In this document: positions 56,502 to 64,000 of the stretch, piece after piece
How positions within the stretch are numbered: the first letter of the stretch is position 1
Layout of the letters: every line of letters begins with the position of its first letter
Assembly (NCBI GenBank): GCA_028707695.1
Contig: JAQWAL010000003.1
Span: 1 to 64,000 of the forward strand
Reading direction: 5' to 3'
DNA: 64,000 bases
DNA from: Bacteroidales bacterium
Lineage (GTDB): Bacteria; Bacteroidota; Bacteroidia; Bacteroidales; UBA932
Notes under the pieces: model-generated
The model's input: only the letters and a program-made list of their open reading frames with translations
Database searches by the model: none
What the model was told of the DNA's origin: nothing
Translations under genes and position numbers: made by a program

Positions 56502-57869
56502 ATGGAAAAAATCAAATCAGTATCGGAGTTAGGCTCAGGGGATATCAAGCAATTACTCTTAAAATATGCTATACCCTCTGTGATTGCCATGGTTGCATCA
56601 TCTGTTTACAATATTACAGATAGCATATTCATTGGTCAGGGAGTGGGTGCTTTGGCTATATCCGGTTTGGCCATCACATTCCCTTTGATGAACTTGGCTG
56701 CTGCTTTTGGATCCCTTGTTGGTGTAGGAGCTGCAACTCTTCTATCATTAAGGCTTGGCCAAAAGGACTACTCCAGTGCCCGCAAAATTTTAGGCAATGT
56801 GTTTATTCTCAATATTATATTTGGTGTTTTATATACTGTTGCCATATTGTCTTTTTTAAGCCCTATACTGTTGTTCTTTGGAGCAAGCCAGGATACCCTG
56901 CCTTATGCCAGGGAGTATATGGTTGTAATTACATTGGGAAATGTTATAACACATATGTATTTTGGTCTAAATGCATTACTGCGTGCATCCGGTGAGCCTA
57001 GGAAATCCATGATGGCTACTGTGTACTCTGTATTGATAAATGCAACTTTGACTCCTCTCTTTATATATAAATTGGAGTTGGGAATCATGGGGGCAGCAAT
57101 GGCTACGATTATCTCACAGTTTTGCATGCTGGTATGGCAAATAAACTTCTTCAGTAATAAGAAAAGGGATATTTATCTGGATAAGAGATCTTTCAAATTG
57201 GACGCCAAAATAGTAAAGGACTCTCTTTTGATTGGGACAGCACCTTTTTTGATGAACTCGGTTTCCAGTATAATTGTTATTGTTTTCAACCAAGGTTTGA
57301 TCAGGCACGGAGGTGATTTGGCAGTTGGAGCCTATGGAATCATAAACAGATTTGCAGCACTGTTTGTTATGGTTATAATGGGTATAACACAGGGTATGCA
57401 GCCTATTGCTGGCTATAATTTTGGAGCGCGTAACATGGCACGGGTAAATCAAGTCCTCAAATATTCAATTGTTTATGCAACAATAATTGTTTCAATTGGA
57501 TTTGTCATAGGAGAGTTGTTTCCCAGGCAAGTAGCCTCTGTGTTCACTACCGATAAGGAATTGATAGAGATTGTGGTTCCTGGTATGAGGGTTGTTTTCG
57601 CGATGTTTCCTATAATTGGATTCCAGATGGTTACTTCAAATTTTTTCCAAAGTATCGGTCATCCAGGAAAAGCAATTTTCATGTCTCTTTCCAGGCAAGT
57701 GATTTTCTTGTTGCCATTCCTCTTTCTGTTTCCATCAGTAATGGGAATAAAGGGGGTTTGGATTAGTATACCTGCTGCAGATTTGATGTCCTCCATGGTG
57801 GCCTCTTATATGCTTTTTGTTGAATACCGGAAACTTATCAATAAAACATCTAAACCCATAATACAATGA
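56502..57869 (+). CDS. MATE-family efflux transporter
   Basis: This 455-residue protein has 12 predicted transmembrane helices in two homologous halves, with the MATE features AIPSVIAMVASSVYNITDSIFIGQG and GMQPIAGYNFGARN. MATE proteins export cationic drugs or metabolites using Na+ or H+ gradients. Its stop overlaps the next start by four bases. A -7-like TAACTTTG at 56484-56491 lies just before the start codon. Confidence 0.94.
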   Translation: MEKIKSVSELGSGDIKQLLLKYAIPSVIAMVASSVYNITDSIFIGQGVGALAISGLAITFPLMNLAAAFGSLVGVGAATLLSLRLGQKDYSSARKILGNVFILNIIFGVLYTVAILSFLSPILLFFGASQDTLPYAREYMVVITLGNVITHMYFGLNALLRASGEPRKSMMATVYSVLINATLTPLFIYKLELGIMGAAMATIISQFCMLVWQINFFSNKKRDIYLDKRSFKLDAKIVKDSLLIGTAPFLMNSVSSIIVIVFNQGLIRHGGDLAVGAYGIINRFAALFVMVIMGITQGMQPIAGYNFGARNMARVNQVLKYSIVYATIIVSIGFVIGELFPRQVASVFTTDKELIEIVVPGMRVVFAMFPIIGFQMVTSNFFQSIGHPGKAIFMSLSRQVIFLLPFLFLFPSVMGIKGVWISIPAADLMSSMVASYMLFVEYRKLINKTSKPIIQ

Positions 57870-58486
57870 AAAACAAATTGGTAGTTACAATCGGAAGGGA
57901 GTATGGAAGCGGTGGAAGAGAAATAGGGGAAATTGTTTCCCGGTTGCTTGGATTGGACTTTTATGACAAGGAACTTATAGAGTTAGCTGCTCAAAAAAGT
58001 GGATTGAACAAGGAGCTGTTTGATAATGCCGATGAAAAGAAAAGTTTCTCTTTGCAGGGTGGTGTATTTGGCTTGAGGAGTTCTTTGATTGATGATGTCA
58101 ATGCCGGTTATTTTTTGAGCAATGAGTCCCTTTTCACAATCCAGAGTGAAGTAATCAGGGATGTTGCTCAGAGTGGAGGAGCGCTTTTTGTGGGTAGGTG
58201 TGCAGACTATGTTCTCAAAGAGATGAAATGCCTTTTTTCTGTTTTCATTATAGCGGACAAGCAGGAGAGGATTGAGAGGGTGTCGTCCAGGGTTAGTATA
58301 TCCAATGAAGAGGCTGCTGCGTTGATTGACAAAACAGACAAAAAGAGGGCCTCATACTATAACTACTTTAGTAACAAGAGATGGGGAGAACCACACTCTT
58401 ACGATCTATGTATAAATTCTTCCACTTTTGGTATAGAAGGAACTGCCAAAATGATTGCCGATTCAGTTTTGTTTAGGATATGTTAA
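57866..58486 (+). CDS. Cytidylate-kinase-like family protein
   Basis: This 206-residue P-loop protein resembles cytidylate kinase-like family members, with GREYGSGGREIG as the phosphate-binding loop, LGLDFYDKELIELAA and LFVGRCADYVL. It differs from the housekeeping Cmk, which recognises CMP, and the true substrate is unknown. Overlap with the MATE gene by ATGA indicates one operon. Confidence 0.88.
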   Translation: MKNKLVVTIGREYGSGGREIGEIVSRLLGLDFYDKELIELAAQKSGLNKELFDNADEKKSFSLQGGVFGLRSSLIDDVNAGYFLSNESLFTIQSEVIRDVAQSGGALFVGRCADYVLKEMKCLFSVFIIADKQERIERVSSRVSISNEEAAALIDKTDKKRASYYNYFSNKRWGEPHSYDLCINSSTFGIEGTAKMIADSVLFRIC

Positions 58487-58506
58487 GATTGTATGCAATG
58501 GCAGGA

Positions 58507-59523
58507 TTATTTTTTTTCTGTTTTGCCATTTGAATACTTTGCAAACCTGCCGGAATCCTTGGGGTGTATGTTGTCATACCTGTTCCATGGCCAACCACCG
58601 AAACTTGTGTTCCTGTAGTCTGTGAATGCCTGGAATATCTCTTCCTGTGTATTCATGACAAAAGGACCGTGTTGGACAACCGGTTCGTTGATTGGTTTAC
58701 CCTGAAGTATTAGCAAAAAAGCCTCTTTGCCTGTGTTATGGATAATAACAGGCTCTTCTGGAAGTAAATTGAGGGAATGGTATTCAGTAATCTCAATTCC
58801 GGCAACTGAAATCTCATCTCCTCTGTAAAAATAGAGTGTACGATTGATGTCCGGAGAGTCTGCCGGGATGGTCCATTTGGCATCGGCTTCCATTTTTACA
58901 AGCCATATTCCTACTTTGTTTTGGGGGTTGGCGGCCCATGAATCGGGTGCAGGCGGTACTGCCTTGTCGTTACCTATTTGACCAGCAATTAATGTGATTG
59001 CTGTCTCCTTGCCATTTTGGTCAAGTTCTTTTATTACCGGGACATCTTCTGCCCATAACATTTTGTAATGGGGTTTTACAAATTTGTCTTTTTTTGGCAG
59101 GTTGAGCCATATTTGGAAAAGTTCCAAATGATTTTCCTTGTCTTTGTTTACCAATGGGAACATTTCACTGTGTTGCAGCCCGGACCCCGCAGTCATCCAT
59201 TGTACGTCGCCATTGGAGTAACGGCCGGCTGCGCCGTGAGAGTCGGAGTGATCTACATTCCCTTTCAAGACTACGGTTACGGTCTCGAAACCTCTGTGTG
59301 GATGTGCGGGAAACCCGGGAATTGTTTCCCCGTGATACATTCTCCAACCATCCTTTGTTGTAAAATCTTGACCAAGATCCCTTCCTGCCAAGGATGCATC
59401 TGGCCCCATCTGTTCATTTCCCTTTGGGTAAAAATCTAAATGGTGGACACAGAATAAGAAAGGATCTATTGTATGCCAATTGAATCCAAGTTTTTTTATA
59501 TTGGAAATTAGTTTGTTGTACAT
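58507..59523 (-). CDS. Pirin-family protein
   Basis: From 59523 the protein is 338 residues with the bicupin pirin architecture. The N-terminal cupin holds HPHRGFETVTVVLKG and the metal-binding HSDSHGAAG...MTAGSGLQHSE segments. The C-terminal cupin is more divergent. Pirins can be quercetinase-like dioxygenases or redox-sensing regulators. The first in-frame Met at 59556 would add 11 residues and is less likely. Confidence 0.9.
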   Translation of the reverse strand: MYNKLISNIKKLGFNWHTIDPFLFCVHHLDFYPKGNEQMGPDASLAGRDLGQDFTTKDGWRMYHGETIPGFPAHPHRGFETVTVVLKGNVDHSDSHGAAGRYSNGDVQWMTAGSGLQHSEMFPLVNKDKENHLELFQIWLNLPKKDKFVKPHYKMLWAEDVPVIKELDQNGKETAITLIAGQIGNDKAVPPAPDSWAANPQNKVGIWLVKMEADAKWTIPADSPDINRTLYFYRGDEISVAGIEITEYHSLNLLPEEPVIIHNTGKEAFLLILQGKPINEPVVQHGPFVMNTQEEIFQAFTDYRNTSFGGWPWNRYDNIHPKDSGRFAKYSNGKTEKK

Positions 59524-59567
59524 AATGATTTTTTGTTTAAAGATACAAAAAATCATTGTTCAATTGC

Positions 59568-59750
59568 CTATGCTCCTATGAAAGATAGTAATTCATAAGT
59601 CAAAATTGCAGGCCATACGATTGCTTTTAAAATGGCAGTTACTATAGCCCAAAAGCCGCTTGCATTCATGATAAAATAGATGGCTGTACCAATAAGTCCC
59701 AGTCCATAAACCGCACCTGCAGGTGCCGATTGCTGCATTTCATTTTTCAT
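59568..59750 (-). CDS. Small membrane peptide of unknown function
   Basis: This 60-residue ORF lies tightly between truA (one base away) and the pirin gene (44 bases). Its sequence has a polar start (MKNEMQQSAPAG) and two hydrophobic stretches (GLGLIGTAIYFIMNASGF and WAIVTAILKAIVWPAILTYELL). It is probably a real small inner-membrane protein cotranscribed with truA. I know no function. Confidence 0.65.
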   Translation of the reverse strand: MKNEMQQSAPAGAVYGLGLIGTAIYFIMNASGFWAIVTAILKAIVWPAILTYELLSFIGA

Positions 59751-59751
59751 T

Positions 59752-60561
59752 TCAAATGTTTTTGTGGGTGAATATTTGATATGGATACTCTATCTTGGTG
59801 AGAAACAATGCATGTGCTGGTACCGAACTACCGGCAGCACCCCGTTCTTTTTTTTCGAGAACTTCCAGTATCCATTCCGGATCATGTTTTCCTTGACCAA
59901 TTTCCAGCAGGGTCCCGGTTATTGCCCTGACCATATTCCTTAAGAAGCGGTTTGCAGTAATCTCGAAAACATAATGGTTGCCATTGGTTTTAAAGCTGTT
60001 ATTGGAGATCTCTTGTGATATTGGAGATCCAAGACTCCAGAAAGCATTTTTCACATTGCAAATATTGGTTTTTGTTGGGGAGTGAAGTTTTGCCATTGAA
60101 GTAAAATCTTTATTGCCAATCAAATACTCAGCCGCTTTGTTCATTGCGCTTATATCCAGAAACTTTGGTGTGAAAAATGAGAACATACCTGCAAACGGAT
60201 CCTTGAATGTGTGGATAAAATATTTGTAGCTTCTTTCCATGGCATCGAATCGGGAATGTGCATTTTCATGTACCTGACAGATGTCATGAAATACAATGTC
60301 AGTTGGAAGAATGGCATTTATTTTGTAAATTATCATTTGCCGTTCTTTTGATAGTTCAAGGTTTGCAGAGTCGAAATGTGCAATGTACTCCATGGCATGG
60401 ACCCCTGTGTCGGTCCTGCCAGCACCAACTATGCCCACTTCTTCTTTCAAATAGACGGAGAAGGCATACTCCAGATGTTGTTGGACGGAAGCACCATTTT
60501 TTTGTTTTTGCCATCCGTTGTAATTGGAGCCGTTGTATGAAACTGAAATAAAGAAACGCAT
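59752..60561 (-). CDS. truA: tRNA pseudouridine synthase A
   Basis: This 269-residue enzyme makes pseudouridine at positions 38-40 of the anticodon stem-loop. SYNGSNYNGWQKQ and the catalytic-Asp segment GAGRTDTGVHAMEYIAHF are present, as is the C-terminal ANRFLRNMVRAITGTL. Length is normal. Confidence 0.97.
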   Translation of the reverse strand: MRFFISVSYNGSNYNGWQKQKNGASVQQHLEYAFSVYLKEEVGIVGAGRTDTGVHAMEYIAHFDSANLELSKERQMIIYKINAILPTDIVFHDICQVHENAHSRFDAMERSYKYFIHTFKDPFAGMFSFFTPKFLDISAMNKAAEYLIGNKDFTSMAKLHSPTKTNICNVKNAFWSLGSPISQEISNNSFKTNGNHYVFEITANRFLRNMVRAITGTLLEIGQGKHDPEWILEVLEKKERGAAGSSVPAHALFLTKIEYPYQIFTHKNI

Positions 60562-60630
60562 TATAAGCGAATTATCGTTAAATTTGTAGAATATGCAAGA
60601 ATTTATGACAAAAATACTAAATCATTCAAT

Positions 60631-61623
60631 ATGGAAACTGTAAATATTAAGGAACTAAATGAAAAAATCCAGAGGGAGAGTGCTTTTGTAGAGATGATAA
60701 CCATGGAGATGAATAAGGTTATTGTGGGACAGAAGCATTTGGTGGAAAACCTTTTGATTGGTCTGCTGGCAAACGGACATATTCTTTTAGAGGGTGTTCC
60801 TGGTTTGGCAAAGACTTTGGCAATAAATACTTTGGCTTCCATTGTCGATGCAAAATTCAGTCGTATTCAATTTACACCAGACCTTCTGCCTGCAGACCTG
60901 ATTGGTACATTAATATACAGTCAAAAGAGTGAGCAATTCCAAATCAAGAAAGGGCCGGTTTTTGCACACTTCGTATTGGCCGATGAGATCAACAGGTCTC
61001 CGGCAAAAGTGCAATCTGCATTATTGGAGGCAATGCAAGAGAGGCAGGTGACTATTGGGGATGAGAGTTTCAAGCTTCCCGAACCTTTTTTGGTCATGGC
61101 AACACAAAACCCTATCGAACAGGAGGGTACTTACCCATTGCCTGAAGCCCAGGTTGACAGGTTCATGTTGAAGGTGGTAGTGAGTTATCCTAAAAAAGAG
61201 GAAGAAAAGTTCATAATAAGGATGAATAACACCGGAGAATTTCCAAAGGCATCTACCGTGCTCAAGCCCGAAGACATCTTAAGGGCAAGGCAGGTAGTGC
61301 GTGAAGTTTACATGGACGAAAAGATTGAAAAGTATATAGTGGATATTGTGTATGCTACCAGGACCCCTCAGGATTACAATTTGTCAAGATTGAGTGATCT
61401 TATTTCTTACGGGGCATCCCCAAGGGCAAGCATTAGTCTGGCTATGGCTTCCAAGGCCTATGCATTTATAAAACGCAGAGGATATGTGATTCCAGAAGAT
61501 GTGAGGGCGGTTTGTTATGAAGTTTTAAGGCACAGGATTGGGTTGACATATGAAGCCGAGGCAGAAAACATCACAACAGAAAACATTGTTACGGATATTT
61601 TGAATTCAGTGGAGGTTCCTTAA
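60631..61623 (+). CDS. MoxR-family AAA+ ATPase
   Basis: This 330-residue ATPase has Walker A GVPGLAKT, Walker B VLADEINR, sensor motif ATQNPIEQEGTYPLPEAQVDRF, and a C-terminal lid. MoxR proteins act as chaperone-like activators of the von Willebrand factor A proteins encoded next to them. It is the first gene of the moxR-DUF58-bat operon. A -7-like TAAATTTG at 60579-60586 lies upstream without a clear -33 box. Confidence 0.95.
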   Translation: METVNIKELNEKIQRESAFVEMITMEMNKVIVGQKHLVENLLIGLLANGHILLEGVPGLAKTLAINTLASIVDAKFSRIQFTPDLLPADLIGTLIYSQKSEQFQIKKGPVFAHFVLADEINRSPAKVQSALLEAMQERQVTIGDESFKLPEPFLVMATQNPIEQEGTYPLPEAQVDRFMLKVVVSYPKKEEEKFIIRMNNTGEFPKASTVLKPEDILRARQVVREVYMDEKIEKYIVDIVYATRTPQDYNLSRLSDLISYGASPRASISLAMASKAYAFIKRRGYVIPEDVRAVCYEVLRHRIGLTYEAEAENITTENIVTDILNSVEVP

Positions 61624-61624
61624 T

Positions 61625-62509
61625 ATGTCTTCAAACTCTAACGATTTACTTAAAAAAGTCAGGAAGATAGAAATCAAAACCAGGCGGCTTTCCAAGCAAA
61701 TTTTTGCCGGAGAGTATCACTCTGCATTCAAGGGTAGGGGGATGGCCTTTAGTGAAGTGCGTGAATACCAGTTCGGGGATGATGTGAGGAATATGGACTG
61801 GAACGTAACAGCCCGTCTTAATGCTCCATATATCAAGGTTTTTGAAGAGGAGAGGGAGTTGACTGTTGTTTTGATGATTGATGTAAGTGGGTCCAGGCTA
61901 TTTGGTTCTACAACCATGACAAAGAAAGAACTGGTTACCGAAATCGCGGCTGTACTTGCTTTTTCGGCATCGGCAAATAACGATAAGGTTGGAGCCTTGT
62001 TTTTCAGTACCAAGGTAGAGAAGTTTATTCCTCCAAAAAAAGGCAGGAGCCATCTTTTGAGAATTGTAAGGGAACTTTTGGAGTTTGAACCAGAGGAAAA
62101 AGGCACTGACCTTTCGGAAGCTTTGCGATACCTGACTAACGCTATCAAAAAAAGGTGCACTGCATTTTTATTGTCGGATATGCTGGATGTTGACGAAGGA
62201 GCAACACCCAATTACGAGCATGCTTTGAGGATAGCTGCCTCAAGACATGATTTGCATGTGGTTTCTGTGTACGATAAACTGGAGAAAGAGCTTCCTGATG
62301 TGGGACTAGTAAGGATAGTGGATAGTGAAAGCGGAAAAGAAGAGTGGATTGACACTTCCAGTAAGAAAACCAGGGAAGGTTATGCAGAATGGAACAAGAT
62401 TGCAGACAGGAGACGTAAACAACTACTTAACAAATACAAAATCGGATCTGTAGCGGTTGCAACTGATGCGGATTATGTAAAGGGTCTTGTGAACCTGTTC
62501 AAAAAATAG
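61625..62509 (+). CDS. DUF58 domain protein
   Basis: This 294-residue cytoplasmic protein has the DUF58 signature (GRGMAFSEVREYQFGDDVRNMDWNVTAR) and a VWA-like domain with a MIDAS-type DVSGS (LMIDVSGSRLFG). It starts one base after the MoxR stop. It is a standard component of the Bacteroidota aerotolerance-type (Bat) operon. Confidence 0.94.
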   Translation: MSSNSNDLLKKVRKIEIKTRRLSKQIFAGEYHSAFKGRGMAFSEVREYQFGDDVRNMDWNVTARLNAPYIKVFEEERELTVVLMIDVSGSRLFGSTTMTKKELVTEIAAVLAFSASANNDKVGALFFSTKVEKFIPPKKGRSHLLRIVRELLEFEPEEKGTDLSEALRYLTNAIKKRCTAFLLSDMLDVDEGATPNYEHALRIAASRHDLHVVSVYDKLEKELPDVGLVRIVDSESGKEEWIDTSSKKTREGYAEWNKIADRRRKQLLNKYKIGSVAVATDADYVKGLVNLFKK

Positions 62510-62515
62510 GAAAAT

Positions 62516-63415
62516 ATGGAAAACTCAGCAAAAGATACAATTTTGATAGGAGACCAAGTAACTTTAAAGTTCAGGTCCAATATATTGAAAGGTGAGAAGT
62601 TCGTTTTTCCGGATATGAAGAATCCTGTTACAGAGGGAGTAGAGCTTATTTCACAACCAATAACAGATACGATTTCCGTGGATGGGAATTCCGTGAATCT
62701 CGAGAGCCGTGTCGTGGTGACTTCATTTGACAGCGGATCTTACAAATTACCATCTTTCACTGCATACAAATTCAAAATTGACGGGACCGTGGACACCTTG
62801 AATTTTGAAGGAGGCGAACTGGAGGTTACAACTATACAAATAGACACTTCATCTTTCCAGCCTTTTGAGGTCAAGGATCAGATGAACTATCCTTTTACAA
62901 TTAAGGAGGTTATGCCATGGGTTGGGATAATCCTTTTTGTCATGTTATTATTACTCCTGATAACAAGAACCGTTAAAAAGATAAGGGAAAGGAAAAATCT
63001 TTTTGGCAAGGGTGCAGAATTGGAACCTCCTCACATAATAGCTTTGAAAAAGCTTGAATCACTCAGGGAGCAAAAGCTTTGGCAAAAAAACCAAAAAGAG
63101 TTTTTCACAAATGTCACGGATATACTAAGGGAGTATCTGGAGTTCAGGTTTGAGATGCAAGCAATGGAGAAGACATCAAATGAAATTCTGTCGGAATTGT
63201 CAGTTTTGAACCTGGACAAGGAGGTGTTGAAACAATTGTCAGAATTATTCCGGATTGCAGATTTCGTGAAGTTTGCAAAGCATAGTGCCGAAACTGAGGA
63301 GTGTGAACATGCTGTTCCAATGGCTGTGAGATTTATCAATAGTGTTTATGTAAGACAAATAGAAGAGGAAAAAGAGGCAGAAGAAAAAGAAAACAAACCA
63401 AAAGGAGGAGTGTAA
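62516..63415 (+). CDS. BatD-like membrane protein of the moxR-bat operon
   Basis: This 299-residue protein has an N-terminal beta-sandwich-like domain (about 8-125), a single transmembrane helix near 135-158 (VGIILFVMLLLLLI), a basic stop (TRTVKKIRERK), and a cytoplasmic helical region ending in acidic coiled sequence. The topology calls for an exported N-terminus, but the ORF starts at MENSAKDTILIGDQ with no signal peptide. An in-frame TAG lies two codons before this Met, so the start cannot be extended. It may have lost its signal, or use N-out insertion. It sits six bases after DUF58. Confidence 0.75.
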   Translation: MENSAKDTILIGDQVTLKFRSNILKGEKFVFPDMKNPVTEGVELISQPITDTISVDGNSVNLESRVVVTSFDSGSYKLPSFTAYKFKIDGTVDTLNFEGGELEVTTIQIDTSSFQPFEVKDQMNYPFTIKEVMPWVGIILFVMLLLLLITRTVKKIRERKNLFGKGAELEPPHIIALKKLESLREQKLWQKNQKEFFTNVTDILREYLEFRFEMQAMEKTSNEILSELSVLNLDKEVLKQLSELFRIADFVKFAKHSAETEECEHAVPMAVRFINSVYVRQIEEEKEAEEKENKPKGGV

Positions 63416-63416
63416 A

Positions 63417-64000
63417 ATGTTTTTTGAGTATCCACAATTATTATATTTGGAGTTGTTGCTTATCCCTGTCATTGCACTTTACTTGTACAGGGAGATAAAA
63501 GGTCAAGATGCAGGATTGAATGTATCTACCCTGACACCTTGGTTAACTAAAGGCAGCAGGATAAAAAAGCATTTGAGGCACATCCCTTATATAATGAGGT
63601 TTATTGCCATATCAACCATAATTCTTGCTTTAGCCAGGCCAAGATCTTCGGATGATTTTGAAAAGATCAATACGGAAGGGATTGATATTGTGTTAGCCAT
63701 GGATGTTTCAACTAGTATGTTGGCGAGGGATTTCAATCCAGACAGGATAAGTGCGGCAAAGGATATTGCAATAGAGTTCATAGCTCAAAGGCCAAGTGAC
63801 AGGATGGGAATTGTTGTTTTTGCCGGAGAGAGTTTCACACAATGTCCACTGACAACAGACAGAGCGACCTTGATAAATCTTTTAAAAGAGGTTGAAACAG
63901 GTTTGATAGAAGATGGCACTGCAATAGGAAACGGATTGGCAACTGCCGTGGCAAGATTAAAGGATTCACAAGCAAAAAGCCGTGTTATAATTCTATTGAC
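63417..64000 (+). CDS. batA: BatA-like von Willebrand factor A protein (partial, runs off the window)
   Basis: The start codon at 63417 lies one base after the preceding stop. The visible 194 residues begin MFFEYPQLLYLELLLIPV, with one transmembrane helix, a basic loop, and a second helix (MRFIAISTIILALARP). A VWA domain follows with the MIDAS motif DVSTS (AMDVSTSMLARDF) and GIVVFAGESFTQCPLTTDR. This is the N-terminal part of BatA, which is about 330 residues long in relatives. The remaining Bat genes should follow outside the window. Confidence 0.93.
   Translation, partial: MFFEYPQLLYLELLLIPVIALYLYREIKGQDAGLNVSTLTPWLTKGSRIKKHLRHIPYIMRFIAISTIILALARPRSSDDFEKINTEGIDIVLAMDVSTSMLARDFNPDRISAAKDIAIEFIAQRPSDRMGIVVFAGESFTQCPLTTDRATLINLLKEVETGLIEDGTAIGNGLATAVARLKDSQAKSRVIILL

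Overview
The window reads as a chromosomal segment of a Bacteroidota organism, most likely of the order Bacteroidales. The evidence is a SusC/SusD pair, BACON domains, lipoprotein signals typical of the phylum, promoters with the phylum's -7 element (TAnnTTTG), few clear Shine-Dalgarno sites, a MoxR/DUF58/Bat operon, and fused proteins such as GNAT-nitrilase. Base composition is AT-rich throughout. I see no insertion sequence, prophage, CRISPR array or other sign of recent transfer. Family or genus cannot be named from this sequence alone.

Layout. (1) 265-7841, plus strand: a SusC/SusD outer-membrane uptake pair, a third surface lipoprotein, and a secreted BACON/M64 metallopeptidase with its own promoter. 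No carbohydrate-active enzyme is present, so peptide or glycoprotein nutrition is more likely than glycan use. (2) 7924-20827, minus strand: the core gene-expression block. In transcription order it is tRNA-Thr(TGT), tRNA-Tyr, tRNA-Gly, tRNA-Thr(GGT), tuf, tRNA-Trp, secE, nusG, rplK, rplA, rplJ, rplL, rpoB, rpoC. It has a good promoter ahead of the tRNAs, an attenuator-like hairpin between rplL and rpoB, and a strong shared terminator after rpoC. (3) 20932-30422, minus strand: lysS, a SpoU rRNA/tRNA methyltransferase, aroE, ssb, purA, an MFS transporter, dxs and a FeoB-type permease that lacks its GTPase domain.

(4) 30503-32239, plus strand: recJ. (5) 32270-37751, minus strand: a pseudouridine synthase with a long heptad-repeat tail, era, a topoisomerase IV/gyrase A subunit and aroK. 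(6) 37834-43381: a MacB-type permease (plus), then TonB-ExbD-ExbB, a DUF2807 lipoprotein and a GNAT-nitrilase (minus). (7) 43392-46988: a Crp/Fnr regulator (minus), a secreted M20 peptidase (plus), and an unusual thioredoxin-like protein with thioredoxin reductase (plus). (8) 47023-53021, minus strand: a tightly packed run of GNAT, ornithine/alanine racemase-like enzyme, beta-barrel-like protein, S41 peptidase, pyrophosphatase, YrdC/Sua5, a lipoprotein peptide deformylase and a PsiE-like protein. Diverging from it is an unrecognised polytopic membrane protein (53203-54762). (9) 54769-60561: hybrid cluster protein, MATE exporter with a cytidylate-kinase-like gene, pirin, a 60-residue membrane peptide and truA. 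(10) 60631-64000, plus strand: MoxR ATPase, DUF58 protein, a BatD-like protein and BatA, which is cut by the window edge.

Most of the window is conserved housekeeping. The best candidates for a second look are the lipoprotein-anchored peptide deformylase, the thioredoxin-like protein without a normal CxxC site beside trxB, the GTPase-less FeoB permease, the SusCD-peptidase locus with an HExxxH zinc motif, the 21-bp tandem-repeat tail of the pseudouridine synthase, and the unknown transporter facing the racemase operon. I did not find a clearly new multi-gene system.
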